This document shows positions 35,583 to 44,099 of a DNA stretch of 64,000 nt, one piece after another. A program made the position numbers and the translations under genes. The stretch is from an uncultured Christensenella sp. (GTDB lineage Bacteria > Bacillota > Clostridia > Christensenellales > Borkfalkiaceae). Location: contig CAJUET010000003.1 of assembly GCA_910585595.1 (NCBI GenBank), positions 101,068 through 165,067 of the forward strand. The letters are read 5' to 3'. Below the pieces are notes generated by a model. It saw nothing but the letters and a program-made list of their open reading frames with translations, was not told where the DNA came from and did no database searches. Position 1 is the first letter of the stretch. Each line of letters begins with the position of its first letter.

Positions 35583-36356
35583 TCAGGTCCAAGCGAGCTT
35601 ATTGTCTTCTGCGCTGTAACAGTTCAAAAGGGTGTCGCCGGAATACATCATCACGTTCACCGCGCCTTCGCCGTCCGTGTAGCCGACGGGGATCGTGCTC
35701 ATCACCTTGTCCCCTTCCGTAAGATATACGGTGTCGAGACCGCTGATGATCGTGGAGAATTTTTCGGAGTGCTTGACTTCTACGGTGTAACCCGTATCCT
35801 TCGAGCCGTTCACTTTTTTGACCGTTCCGCTTGCGGGAGAGTATACGCTGCACTTTGCCGTGAAGGAGAGCACGCCCGTTTCCGATACGGTGAGCGCCGT
35901 GTCCACGTTGTCGTTGACGACGGGGCTCAATTTAAAGTCCGAATATTCGCGCGTATCCACAGTCGACGTTTCCCCCTGGAAGAGTCCGCGCACAAAGGTA
36001 TTGATCGCGCTGTCGACCATAAAGATATTCGTAAAGAATATCACGGCGCAGAGCCCCACTACCGCCGCAAGCTCCCCGATGAGTAGCTTTTTCGCCCACG
36101 GCTTTTTTGCCTTTTTGGGCTTTTCGCTGCGCTCGATCTGTTTGCTCTCGGCAAAGTTCGGATCGGACGCCTCCGCTTCGGTCGCGGACGTTTCACCGTC
36201 AGCCCCCTCCATGCGTTCGTTCACTTCGGCAACAAGCTGTTCGCTCAAATCGCCGTTCTGCGCTTCGTGACGGGGCTTCCTGCTTTCCCTTTTGCGCACC
36301 GTCACCGTTTCCACCGGAATTTCAAGCATTTCGGCGTAATCGATTTCGTCATCCAT
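35583..36356 (-). CDS. SpoIVFA-like membrane protein with degenerate M23 domain
   Basis: 257 aa. A charged cytoplasmic N-terminus (1-90) is followed by one membrane helix (about 92-115, LLIGELAAVVGLCAVIFF) and an outer domain with the M23-like pattern YSPASGTVKKVNG ... VEVKHSEKFSTIISGL ... VYLTEGDKV. The zinc-binding residues of active M23 peptidases are not visible. Bacillus SpoIVFA, the inhibitor and tether of SpoIVFB, has the same layout. GAGG precedes the ATG at 36356; a GTG six bases upstream is an alternative. Directly upstream of the SpoIVFB-like gene. Confidence 0.72.
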   Translation of the reverse strand: MDDEIDYAEMLEIPVETVTVRKRESRKPRHEAQNGDLSEQLVAEVNERMEGADGETSATEAEASDPNFAESKQIERSEKPKKAKKPWAKKLLIGELAAVVGLCAVIFFTNIFMVDSAINTFVRGLFQGETSTVDTREYSDFKLSPVVNDNVDTALTVSETGVLSFTAKCSVYSPASGTVKKVNGSKDTGYTVEVKHSEKFSTIISGLDTVYLTEGDKVMSTIPVGYTDGEGAVNVMMYSGDTLLNCYSAEDNKLAWT

Positions 36357-36542
36357 ATTCACACCTCTTAATAATCGTTTTGACAGGTCGTCCCCATCTG
36401 CACTTTACTGTATGCGGACAAAGTCCCGTTTAGAAGAAAAATTTCCCGTCGAACAAAGTCGGCGGAAAATAAATTTTGTCGAATCAATAAAATCGCGTAA
36501 AAGTAAAATTTATGAATTTTACAGGAATTATCTTTGAAAGGG

Positions 36543-36571
36543 TTGCAAAATCGGACTAACTTTGGTAGAAT
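36543..36571 (+). promoter_or_regulatory. Promoter of the LRR gene leader
   Basis: -35 TTGCAA (36543-36548), 17-bp spacer, -10 TAGAAT (36566-36571). The predicted +1 is 36578-36579, exactly where the palindromic leader begins. Confidence 0.7.
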
Positions 36572-36578
36572 TATTTTT

Positions 36579-36673
36579 GCGACACAATTTAATTTTTTTC
36601 AACAAGTCAATACAACTAAGGCATAGTTGTATCCCTTTTCCTATATTTTGACTTGTTGGGAAAATTGTGTCGC
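36579..36673 (+). repeat. Three-tier palindromic leader element
   Basis: Three nested perfect arm pairs: GCGACACAATTT (36579-36590 with 36662-36673, 12 bp), CAACAAGTCAA (36600-36610 with 36648-36658, 11 bp), TACAACTA (36611-36618 with 36624-36631, 8 bp, loop AGGCA). The internal loops are unequal. As RNA it would be a long rod starting at the 5' end. A miniature transposon is an alternative, but I see no target duplication. Confidence 0.75.
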
Positions 36674-36695
36674 AACAATTAGGGGACAATATGCG

Positions 36696-36726
36696 GAGCG
36701 TTCCTTAATTGGAGCGCTCTTTTTTT
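36696..36726 (+). terminator. Terminator-like hairpin inside the LRR gene leader
   Basis: GAGCGTTCC-TTAATT-GGAGCGCTC (one G-U pair) followed by seven T, 35 bases before the start codon. Its position in the 5' leader suggests attenuation. The stretch 36363-36578 upstream has no gene that I can support. Confidence 0.75.
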
Positions 36727-36761
36727 GCTCCGAAGAAAAACTTTTCAGGAGGATTGTAACT

Positions 36762-38600
36762 ATGCACAAATGTTTTAAATGCGGTACCGAGTTCGAGGGG
36801 AAGTTCTGCCCCGAATGCGGAACGCAGTGGCTGGAAACAAAGAACTGCCCGCAATGCGGGGCGGCGCTTGCGGGGAGCGCAAAATTCTGCAATAATTGCG
36901 GATATTCGTTCGTAGAGAGCGCGGAGGCGAAAAGGAAAAAGCAACCAAGCAAAATAGGTATCTTTTTTAAAAAAGTATGGGCGTGGATCAGAGCGCACTT
37001 GAAAGTAATCATTCCCACGGCGTGCTCGCTCGTCGTGGCGATCGTAATATGTTCGCTCATTCCCACGTTTATTGCGATGGGCGTGAACGGAACGTATTAC
37101 GCCTATTCGTTCGACGAAAAAGGAGAAATCGTATTTTCCGAAAAGGACTATATCACGCTCTCCTCGGGCAAGTGGAAGGACAGCGACGGCAATAAGGGCA
37201 CGTATTCCCGATCGGGCAAAAACGTGACTTTGAAGTACCGCGACCAAGCCGCCGAAGACTTCGGCGACATCATGGGCGATTTAGGCGTGGAAATACCCAC
37301 GGAAGTAAAATTAAAGGCGACCGTTGTAAACGGCGTAATGACGATAACCGACGGCGTTTCCGAAGAAATATATGTAACGAAAGGACATAAGCATAAATAC
37401 GGCGAGTGGGAAATTACCGTAAACCCCACCTGTACGGAAAAGGGTTTACAACGCCACGTCTGCGCCTGTAAAAAAGCTGAAACGGAAGAAGTCGGAATTA
37501 AACATGCAGAAGTAAAAAACGGAAGATGTATTGCCTGCGGACAAATGCAGTTAAGCTATTACGCGATAGAAATCAGTCACGGTGAAATTATTGGTCGTTT
37601 GTATGATTCATATTACGTCTCCGGTTTTGCGAAAGGATTTTCCGAAAGCGAAAACGTAGAAATTTTAGCGGAGTATGAGGGCTATCCGGTAACGGCAATC
37701 GACAGAGAGGCTTTTAAGGACTGCAAATCGCTCAAAAGCATAAAGATTCCGGACAGCGTGACATGGATCGCTGAAGACGCATTCAAAGGTTGCGATAAAT
37801 TGATTCAAACTGAAAAAGGCGTGCAATATGTAGATAAATGGGCAATCGGTTGCTATCGACCCGGAACAAACGTTACGTTACGGGCTGATACGGTGGGAAT
37901 TGCCGTAAAAGCATTTTGGGGGACCAGCAGACTTTCAAGAGTTAAAATTCCCGACAGTGTTATAAAAATTAACACCGGCGCGTTTAATGGTTGCGATAAA
38001 CTGATCCAAACGGAGGGCGGTGTGCAATACGTAGATAAGTGGGTGATCAATTGCGACGAACAGGCAACTTCTGTAACATTACGCCAAGATACGGTAGGAA
38101 TCGGAGATTTTGCGTTCGGGGGTTGCCACGGACTTACAAGCATTACGATTCCCAACGGCGTGACAAGTATCGGAGATTATGCGTTCTCCAATTGCGGCGG
38201 ACTTACGAGCATTACGATTCCCAACGGCGTGACAAGTATCGGAGATTATGCGTTCTCCAATTGCGGCGGACTTACGAGCATTACGATTCCCGACGGTGTG
38301 ACGAGTATCGGAGCATGCGCGTTTGAAGATTGCGACGAACTTACGAGTATTGCGATTCCCGACGGTGTGACGAGTATCGGAGCATGCGCGTTTGAAGATT
38401 GCGACGGACTTACGAGTATTGCGATTCCCGATAGCGTGACGAGTATCGGAATGTGCACGTTCTACGGTTGCAACAAACTGACAAGTATTCAATTCAACGG
38501 CACGAAAGAGCAGTGGAACGCGATTGAAAAAGGCTACCATTGGAATTCTTGGACAGCTACTTACACGATACAATGCACGGACGGGAAGCTGCCAAAGTAA
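36762..38600 (+). CDS. Zinc-ribbon, membrane-anchored leucine-rich-repeat protein (BspA/LRR_5 type)
   Basis: 612 aa. Two four-cysteine zinc ribbons (C4, C7, C16, C19 and C29, C32, C43, C46) at the N-terminus; one membrane helix at about 82-107; a beta-rich domain (about 108-230) and another Cys/His-containing insert (about 238-285); then BspA-type leucine-rich repeats of 23 residues (SITIPNGVTSIGDYAF) to the end. The start at 36762 has AGGAGG nine bases upstream; a longer in-frame reading would pass through the leader hairpins. The repeats are probably displayed outside the cell and may bind proteins; the function is unknown. The last five repeats are nearly identical in DNA. Confidence 0.8.
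   Translation: MHKCFKCGTEFEGKFCPECGTQWLETKNCPQCGAALAGSAKFCNNCGYSFVESAEAKRKKQPSKIGIFFKKVWAWIRAHLKVIIPTACSLVVAIVICSLIPTFIAMGVNGTYYAYSFDEKGEIVFSEKDYITLSSGKWKDSDGNKGTYSRSGKNVTLKYRDQAAEDFGDIMGDLGVEIPTEVKLKATVVNGVMTITDGVSEEIYVTKGHKHKYGEWEITVNPTCTEKGLQRHVCACKKAETEEVGIKHAEVKNGRCIACGQMQLSYYAIEISHGEIIGRLYDSYYVSGFAKGFSESENVEILAEYEGYPVTAIDREAFKDCKSLKSIKIPDSVTWIAEDAFKGCDKLIQTEKGVQYVDKWAIGCYRPGTNVTLRADTVGIAVKAFWGTSRLSRVKIPDSVIKINTGAFNGCDKLIQTEGGVQYVDKWVINCDEQATSVTLRQDTVGIGDFAFGGCHGLTSITIPNGVTSIGDYAFSNCGGLTSITIPNGVTSIGDYAFSNCGGLTSITIPDGVTSIGACAFEDCDELTSIAIPDGVTSIGACAFEDCDGLTSIAIPDSVTSIGMCTFYGCNKLTSIQFNGTKEQWNAIEKGYHWNSWTATYTIQCTDGKLPK
38130..38474 (+). repeat. Five tandem 69-bp units encoding LRR repeats
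   Basis: Units start at 38130, 38199, 38268, 38337 and 38406, each beginning like GGACTTACGAGCATTACG. Units 1 and 2 are almost identical; 3 to 5 share a second variant (GGAGCATGCGCGTTTGAAG). Each encodes one 23-aa repeat, so copy number can change without breaking the frame. Confidence 0.92.
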
Positions 38601-38716
38601 GGAGACAAAAGAACTTTCCCTTTCGGGAAAGGGGAAGGGGGCTTGAAGGCGGAATGTCTTATCCCCTTCGCCCAAGCAATAGAAGTAGGCTTAAATATAA
38701 AACACTTTATATTATA

Positions 38717-38752
38717 ACAAACGCCCCGCGCAATGCGCGGGGCGGTTTGTTT
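38717..38752. terminator. Convergent terminator between the LRR gene and iscS-like gene
   Basis: GC-rich hairpin GCCCCGCGC-AAT-GCGCGGGGC extended by AAAC/GTTT, with T-rich ends on both strands. It serves both converging genes. Confidence 0.85.
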
Positions 38753-39836
38753 ACGGAATACATTCGATCAATATTGCAACGGCTTTTAAAACTTCCTCTT
38801 CCGTCGTCTCTTTTCCGAAAGAAAAGCGGACGCCGCGCTTTGCTTCCCGTTCGCTTTTGCCCATGGCGAGCATGACGTGCGAGGGGAGCGCCGAATGGCT
38901 TGAACAAGCCGCCCCGCCCGAAACGCACAGCCCGTGCAAATCTAATTTTGCAAGCAGAGCGTCGGGCGCGTTTTGAAAGGTCAGATGCGAAATACTCGGG
39001 ATCCTGTCTTCGCCGTCCGCCGTTACGCAGTCGCCGAAAGCCGATTTTACTTTTTCTTCGAACAAATCGCGCAGCGCTTTCACGTGCGCCGCGTTCTTTT
39101 GCCGATCCCTCTGCGCCTTTTCGAGCGCGACCGCAAAGCCGACGATCCCCGCAACGTTCAAGGTACCGCCCCTTAGCCCGCGCTCCTGTTCTCCCCCCGC
39201 GATCATGGGAGAAATCTTTACGCCCTTTTTTACGACGAGCGCGCCCGTACCCTTCGGCGCATTGATCTTATGCCCCGAAAGCGCGATCGCGCCGCACAGT
39301 TTTGCGATCTCTTTCAGATCCAAAAGCGACGCCTGCACGCAATCGGAAAACAAAACGGCTCCCCTTTCGCCGCAAACCGCGGAAATCTCTTTTAACGGCT
39401 GAACCGTGCCCGTCTCGTTATTCGCCGCCATGACGCATACAAGCCCCGTATCGGGCGTGAGTGCAACGCGCACCGCCTCTGCGGTAATCAGTCCGCCCTT
39501 CGTTGCGGGAATCCGAACGAAACCGCCCTCGCGGAGCTTCGCTCCCTCCAAAACCGCCGCATGCTCCACCGAGGAGAGAGCGGCTCTTCCCGCCGCCAGA
39601 CAACGCACCGCCCAATTATCCGCCTCTGTTCCGCCCGAAGTGAAATACACTTCAAGAGGATTCACGCCGAGGACCTGCGCGACCCTTGCCCGCGCTTCGC
39701 CGACGGCGTGCGCCGCCGCCCGTCCCGCGGCGTGTACGGAATCGGGATTGCCGAAATTCGCTTTAAGATAGGGCAGCATTGCTTCGAGCACTTCTCCGTC
39801 CAAGGGAGCGGTTGCCGCATAGTCGAGATAAATCAT
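38751..39836 (-). CDS. Cysteine desulfurase, IscS/NifS family
   Basis: PLP enzyme that takes sulfur from cysteine for iron-sulfur clusters or tRNA thiolation. 361 aa. The PLP lysine is K190 in LSGHKINAPKG, and the catalytic cysteine is C311 in SGGAACSSHSALPSH. TSGGTEADNWA and NNETGTVQP are further family marks. No iscU or mnmA gene is adjacent, so its partner is unclear. It starts five bases after the pheT stop, so cotranscription with pheST is likely. Confidence 0.92.
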   Translation of the reverse strand: MIYLDYAATAPLDGEVLEAMLPYLKANFGNPDSVHAAGRAAAHAVGEARARVAQVLGVNPLEVYFTSGGTEADNWAVRCLAAGRAALSSVEHAAVLEGAKLREGGFVRIPATKGGLITAEAVRVALTPDTGLVCVMAANNETGTVQPLKEISAVCGERGAVLFSDCVQASLLDLKEIAKLCGAIALSGHKINAPKGTGALVVKKGVKISPMIAGGEQERGLRGGTLNVAGIVGFAVALEKAQRDRQKNAAHVKALRDLFEEKVKSAFGDCVTADGEDRIPSISHLTFQNAPDALLAKLDLHGLCVSGGAACSSHSALPSHVMLAMGKSEREAKRGVRFSFGKETTEEEVLKAVAILIECIP

Positions 39837-39840
39837 CGGA

Positions 39841-42225
39841 TCATCTGAGCTCCGCGCCCAGCTTTGCTTGAAGCGCGCCTAAAATCTTTTTAAAGTATCC
39901 GTCCACCGTTTCGGGCGAAACCGCCTTATCGGATTCCGCCGCAAAGGTCAGGCGGAACGCCATGCTCTTTTTGTTTTTACCCACTTGCAGTCCGCGGTAC
40001 ACGTCGAAGAGTTCCGCCTTTTTGACTGCTTTGACGGCGTGCAGAATGCACTCCTCCGCCTGCGCCGAGGTCACGCTCTCCTCCACCGTAAACGCGATGT
40101 CCCGCGTAATATCGGGAAAGGCGGGAAGCGGTTCTACGCGGAGCGGCTTCTTTAAGGGAAGCGCTTCGAAGTCTAGTTCGAGCATACAGGGCGCTTTTTC
40201 GAGCGCGAGCTCTTCGCAAAGAGAGGGGTGAAGTTCGCCGATCCAGCCGATTTTTTTATCGCCCGAAAAAATCGCCGCGGAGATACCGGGGTGAAGGAAG
40301 GACTTTTCTTCCTTTTCGAATCTGAAGGAAATGCCCAATGCTTCGGCAACCCCTTCGAGCGCACCCTTCAAATCGAAAAAGCCGCCGCCCCACTCCGCCA
40401 TGACGAGACGGGTTCTCTCTTCTGGAAGTTCCGTGAGCGGTAGCTCCTTTGCAACGTACGTTTTCGCAAGCTCGAAAAGCCGTCCTTCCGTGTTGCCGCG
40501 CCGCACGTTCCGCACGACGTTGTCGAGCATGGAGGGCGCGAGGAACGTTCTCATCACCGACAGATCCTCGCCGATCGGATTGAGAATTTTAACGGCTTTT
40601 CGTTCGGGCGCGTCCTCGCTCAAACGAAAGAGATTGAACGACTTAGGGGAATAGAACGAGTAATTGCACGCCTCGAAAAAGCCCTCCTCTTTGAGTGCGT
40701 TTTTGACCGCAAGCTCCCGCTTTTGTTCCGCGGTGTAGCCTCCGCGCGTTACCCGCGCCCTGTTGAGGAAGGTGGATTCGATATGTTCGTATCCGTAGAT
40801 CCGGATCACCTCTTCGGCAAGATCGGGATAACCGTCCACGTCCTCGCGCCAGAGCGGAACTTCCGCCGTAAACTTTTTGCCCGCTTGCTTTACGGTAAAA
40901 CCGAGGCGGGTCAGAATTTCGTTCACTTCCTTTTCGGGAACTTCGATCCCGAGAAGCGCGTCGATCTTTGCGTATTCCGTTTCGACGACTTTGGGAACGG
41001 GCTTTTCTTTCGCGCAGTCGGCACGGTAAGAAGTGACTTTACCTGCGCCGAGCTCTTCGACGAGGTGCAGCGCCCTGTCTAGTGCGAGCGCAGTCGTATA
41101 TGCGTCGACGCCCTTTTCGAATCGCGCCGAAGAATCGCTGCGGATCCCGAGCGAACGGGAAGTCCTTCTCACACTGTCGCGCGCAAACTTTGCTGCCTCG
41201 AAGAATACCGCCTTCGTATCCTCTTTGATCTCGCTGTTCAAGCCGCCCATAATTCCGGCAAGCGCGACGCCTCTTTCCCCGTCGACAATGAGAAGATTGG
41301 TCTCGTTAAGGGAAAATTCCTTTTCGTCAAGGGTGGTGATTTTCTCGCCCTTCTTCGCACGGCGCACGATTATCTTTCCGCCCTTTAAATAGTTATAGTC
41401 AAAAGCGTGCATGGGCTGTCCCATTTCGAGAAGCACATAATTCGTGACGTCGACGATATTCGAAACGGAGCGAAGTCCACACAGCGCAAGACGGCGGCGC
41501 AAGGCGCGCGGCGACGCGCCGATCTTTACTTCGTCCACGCACTGCCCCATATAGCGCGGACAGAGCGCAGGCTCTTCGACTTCGACGGTAATTTTCCGAT
41601 TTGTGGGAAACGTCTTATAAGAACAGTCGGGCGCTTTGATCGGCGCGTTCAATACCGCCGCAACTTCGCGCGCAATGCCGAATATACACTGACAGTCGGG
41701 ACGGTTCGCCGTGACGGCGATGTCGAACAGGTAATCGTCGATCCCGACTACGGGACGTATATCTACGCCGATGGGGGTATCGGAATCAAGAATAAGAATG
41801 CCGTTGACTTCCGCGCCCTCGTAGTAATCGTCGTTGATCCCGAGTTCCTCTCCCGAACAGAACATCCCCTCGGAGACAACGCCGCGGAGCTTGCCCGTCT
41901 TGATCTTCTGAACGCCGCCCTCGTGTTTTACGATCGAGTTGTCGAGCGCGATGGGGACGACTGCGCCCGCAAAAATATTCGTCGCCGCGGTCACGATCTG
42001 CTTTTCGCCGTGCGCGCCGCAGTCCACCTTGCACACCGTCAGACGGTCAGCGTCCGGGTGCTTCTCGGTCGAAAGTATTTTGCCCGTAACGACGTTCTCC
42101 ACGTCCTTTCCGAGGTAGGTAAGTTCTTCCACCTCGAACCCGCAGGAAAAGAGTTTATCTTTCAGCTCTTCGGCGGAAACTTTTATATCAACATATTCTT
42201 TCAACCAGCTCAAAGGCGCTATCAT
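39841..42225 (-). CDS. pheT: Phenylalanine--tRNA ligase beta subunit
   Basis: Editing and tRNA-binding subunit of the alpha2-beta2 enzyme. 794 aa, full length. An EMAP/tRNA-binding domain lies at about 40-150 (VVTGKILSTEKHPDADRL), followed by the B3/B4 editing domain, the B5 domain and a C-terminal FDX anticodon-binding domain (LPAFPDITRDIAFTVEE onward). A good AAGGAGG precedes the ATG. It starts one base after the pheS stop. Confidence 0.97.
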   Translation of the reverse strand: MIAPLSWLKEYVDIKVSAEELKDKLFSCGFEVEELTYLGKDVENVVTGKILSTEKHPDADRLTVCKVDCGAHGEKQIVTAATNIFAGAVVPIALDNSIVKHEGGVQKIKTGKLRGVVSEGMFCSGEELGINDDYYEGAEVNGILILDSDTPIGVDIRPVVGIDDYLFDIAVTANRPDCQCIFGIAREVAAVLNAPIKAPDCSYKTFPTNRKITVEVEEPALCPRYMGQCVDEVKIGASPRALRRRLALCGLRSVSNIVDVTNYVLLEMGQPMHAFDYNYLKGGKIIVRRAKKGEKITTLDEKEFSLNETNLLIVDGERGVALAGIMGGLNSEIKEDTKAVFFEAAKFARDSVRRTSRSLGIRSDSSARFEKGVDAYTTALALDRALHLVEELGAGKVTSYRADCAKEKPVPKVVETEYAKIDALLGIEVPEKEVNEILTRLGFTVKQAGKKFTAEVPLWREDVDGYPDLAEEVIRIYGYEHIESTFLNRARVTRGGYTAEQKRELAVKNALKEEGFFEACNYSFYSPKSFNLFRLSEDAPERKAVKILNPIGEDLSVMRTFLAPSMLDNVVRNVRRGNTEGRLFELAKTYVAKELPLTELPEERTRLVMAEWGGGFFDLKGALEGVAEALGISFRFEKEEKSFLHPGISAAIFSGDKKIGWIGELHPSLCEELALEKAPCMLELDFEALPLKKPLRVEPLPAFPDITRDIAFTVEESVTSAQAEECILHAVKAVKKAELFDVYRGLQVGKNKKSMAFRLTFAAESDKAVSPETVDGYFKKILGALQAKLGAELR

Positions 42226-42226
42226 C

Positions 42227-43261
42227 TCAGTTTTCCTCCTTGAACTGTCCCAGGAAACGGACGTCGTTTTCCGTGAGCAGTTTAATATTGTTGATCCCGT
42301 ATTTCAGCATGGCGATCCGTTCCACGCCCATGCCGAACGCAAAGCCCGTATATCTGTCGGGGTCAATGCCGCAGTTTTCGAGCACGCGCCTGTTGACCAT
42401 GCCCGCGCCCAAAACCTCGATCCAGCCCGTACCTTTACATAGCGAACAGCCTTTACCGCCGCATGCCGCGCACGATACGTCCACTTCGACGGAGGGTTCC
42501 GTAAAGGGGAAATAGGAAGGGCGCAAGCGGGTCTTGCTCGTTTCGGAGAACATGACGCGCGCAAACTCGTCGAGCATTCCTTTCAAATCGCAAAGAGTGA
42601 TGTGCTCATCCACGACGAGCCCCTCCATTTGGTGGAACATGGGCGAATGCGTCGCGTCGTCGTCCGAGCGGAACACGCGCCCCGGGCTGAGCATTTTAAT
42701 GGGCGGACTCTTTTTTTCCATGAGCCGTATCTGTCCCGCGCTCGTCTGCGTGCGCAGGAGAAATTTATCGTTCAGATAGAAGGTGTCCTGCATATCGCGG
42801 GCAGGGTGATCTTCGGGCGTGTTGAGCGCGGTGAAGTTGTAGTAATCGGTTTCGATTTCCGGTCCTTCGAAGATCTCGAAGCCCATTCCCGCAAAGATGT
42901 CGATAAGCTCAGCCTTCACGAGCGAAACGGGATGAAGCGCACCCGCCTTTCTGCGCTTGCCCGGCATCGTTACGTCGACGTTCTCTTCTGCAATCTTATT
43001 TTCAAGCTCGCGCTTTTTCAGTCTCTCCTCAAATGCGGCAAACGCCTCCTCGAGTCTGTCGCGGATCGCGTTGACCTTCTTCCCGAAGGAAGGACGCTTT
43101 TCGGGCGGCACGTCCTTCATTCGCTTCATAAAGTTCATCACAATTCCCATGCGTCCCAAAAAGCGCATCTTTTTTTCGTACAAAACACGGCTGTTCTCCG
43201 CCTCTTCCGCCTCTTTGATCGCCTCTTTGAGTACGTCGTCCAATTCTTTCTCGTCGTCCAT
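42227..43261 (-). CDS. pheS: Phenylalanine--tRNA ligase alpha subunit
   Basis: Catalytic subunit. 344 aa. A coiled-coil N-terminus (about 1-95) is followed by the class II core: motif 2-like RVFRSDDDATHSPMFHQMEG and motif 3-like FGMGVERIAMLKYGI. The insert CAACGGKGCSLCKG looks like a small cysteine-rich knob as in many bacterial PheS. AAGGAG precedes the ATG at 43261. Expression is under a T-box directly upstream. Confidence 0.97.
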   Translation of the reverse strand: MDDEKELDDVLKEAIKEAEEAENSRVLYEKKMRFLGRMGIVMNFMKRMKDVPPEKRPSFGKKVNAIRDRLEEAFAAFEERLKKRELENKIAEENVDVTMPGKRRKAGALHPVSLVKAELIDIFAGMGFEIFEGPEIETDYYNFTALNTPEDHPARDMQDTFYLNDKFLLRTQTSAGQIRLMEKKSPPIKMLSPGRVFRSDDDATHSPMFHQMEGLVVDEHITLCDLKGMLDEFARVMFSETSKTRLRPSYFPFTEPSVEVDVSCAACGGKGCSLCKGTGWIEVLGAGMVNRRVLENCGIDPDRYTGFAFGMGVERIAMLKYGINNIKLLTENDVRFLGQFKEEN

Positions 43262-43284
43262 ATCTCACTCCTTACTAAAAAATA

Positions 43285-43515
43285 AAACCCCGTGCTAAAT
43301 GCACAGGGCGAAATTTCCGCGGTACCACCTGTTTTCACGCATAAAAATATGCGCCTTATTGCTCTTTTACGCAAGAGTTACGGCTCCGCTTAAAGTTCTG
43401 TTCGGCGGGCGGCTCGCGGGGGAATACCGGATTTTATTCTTTGAAGAACCTTTCAGCCGCGGGCTCTCCTCTCTGAAAAGAAACTTTCGATCCGTCTCTT
43501 CCGCTTCATAGCCTT
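43285..43515 (-). promoter_or_regulatory. Phenylalanine T-box riboswitch of pheST
   Basis: Leader RNA sensing uncharged tRNA-Phe. The minus strand contains the T-box core GGTGGTACCGCG (43329-43318) followed by the terminator CCCTGTGC-ATTTA-GCACGGGG and a T-rich run (43308-43280). Upstream is stem I with AGAGAGG and GCTGAAAGG elements and a UUC specifier followed by A (43445-43443), matching Phe. The whole gap between pheS and the tRNA cluster is filled by this element, its promoter and a hairpin. Confidence 0.92.
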
Positions 43516-43521
43516 TTCTTT

Positions 43522-43550
43522 ATTATAGTTACTTTTCCCCGTATTGTCAA
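43522..43550 (-). promoter_or_regulatory. Promoter of the pheS T-box
   Basis: Minus strand: -35 TTGACA (43550-43545), 17-bp spacer, -10 TATAAT (43527-43522). Both boxes are perfect. Predicted +1 near 43515. Confidence 0.88.
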
Positions 43551-43629
43551 ACGGTTTTTACAAAAAAATCAGCCGCTCTTTCAACGGATCGCCGACTTTG
43601 CGGAAACACCGCACGAACATACAAAGACT

Positions 43630-43661
43630 GAACCCCCGCCGACAAAAGTCTGCGGGGGTTC
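43630..43661 (-). terminator. Hairpin after the tRNA cluster
   Basis: Ten-bp arms GAACCCCCGC/GCGGGGGTTC with inner GAC/GTC pairing. It follows tRNA-Cys. The T run on the minus strand is weak, so it may be a processing or imperfect terminator signal. Confidence 0.55.
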
Positions 43662-43665
43662 GTTT

Positions 43666-43740
43666 TGGAGGCGCCACCCGGATTTGAACCGGGGAATCAG
43701 GGTTTTGCAGACCCACGCCTTACCACTTGGCTATGGCGCC
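43666..43740 (-). tRNA. tRNA-Cys (GCA)
   Basis: Minus strand. Seven-bp acceptor stem GGCGCCA/TGGCGCC, anticodon loop CTGCAAA with GCA, T-loop GGTTCAAATCC, discriminator T and encoded CCA. Third of three tRNAs in the transcript. Confidence 0.96.
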
Positions 43741-43766
43741 AAAAAAATAGTGCGTTAGTTTACGAT

Positions 43767-43841
43767 TGGAGCGGGAAACGAGACTCGAACCCGCGACATT
43801 CACCTTGGCAAGGTGACGCTCTACCACTGAGCTATTCCCGC
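43767..43841 (-). tRNA. tRNA-Gly (GCC)
   Basis: Minus strand. Acceptor stem GCGGGAA/TTCCCGC, anticodon loop TTGCCAA with GCC, T-loop GGTTCGAGTC, discriminator T and encoded CCA. Confidence 0.96.
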
Positions 43842-43867
43842 ATAAAAAACTATCCGCACTATTCTTA

Positions 43868-43943
43868 TGGTGGAAGTTATAGGGATCGAACCTATGACCC
43901 TCTGCTTGTAAGGCAGATGCTCTCCCGGCTGAGCTAAACTTCC
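43868..43943 (-). tRNA. tRNA-Val (UAC)
   Basis: Minus strand. Acceptor stem GGAAGTT/AACTTCC, anticodon loop CTTACAA with UAC, T-loop GGTTCGATCC, discriminator A and encoded CCA. First of the tRNA transcript. Confidence 0.96.
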
Positions 43944-43956
43944 GACTTGCTTGAAT

Positions 43957-43985
43957 AATATAGCATATTCGCGGAAAGAAATCAA
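43957..43985 (-). promoter_or_regulatory. Promoter of the tRNA-Val-Gly-Cys cluster
   Basis: Minus strand: -35 TTGATT (43985-43980), 17-bp spacer, -10 TATATT (43962-43957), placing +1 a few bases before tRNA-Val. Confidence 0.75.
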
Positions 43986-44099
43986 GCGATTTTGTTTTAA
44001 TTCGCAAATTTTTTCAAAAAAGTTTTCTTTTAATCGTATGCGCCGCGCCGAAGTAAAGTTACAGCCGCTCCTAATGAGCGGCTGCTTCACTGTTCTCAA

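Noticed and set aside
36579..36673. Miniature inverted-repeat transposon
   Set aside because: Arms begin exactly at the predicted transcription start and no target duplication is seen; kept only as an alternative.
36627..36761. N-terminal extension of the LRR protein
   Set aside because: It would be translated through the leader hairpins and terminator; AGGAGG supports the ATG at 36762.
38130..38474. CRISPR-like regular repeats
   Set aside because: The 69-bp units are contiguous without spacers and are in frame in an LRR gene.
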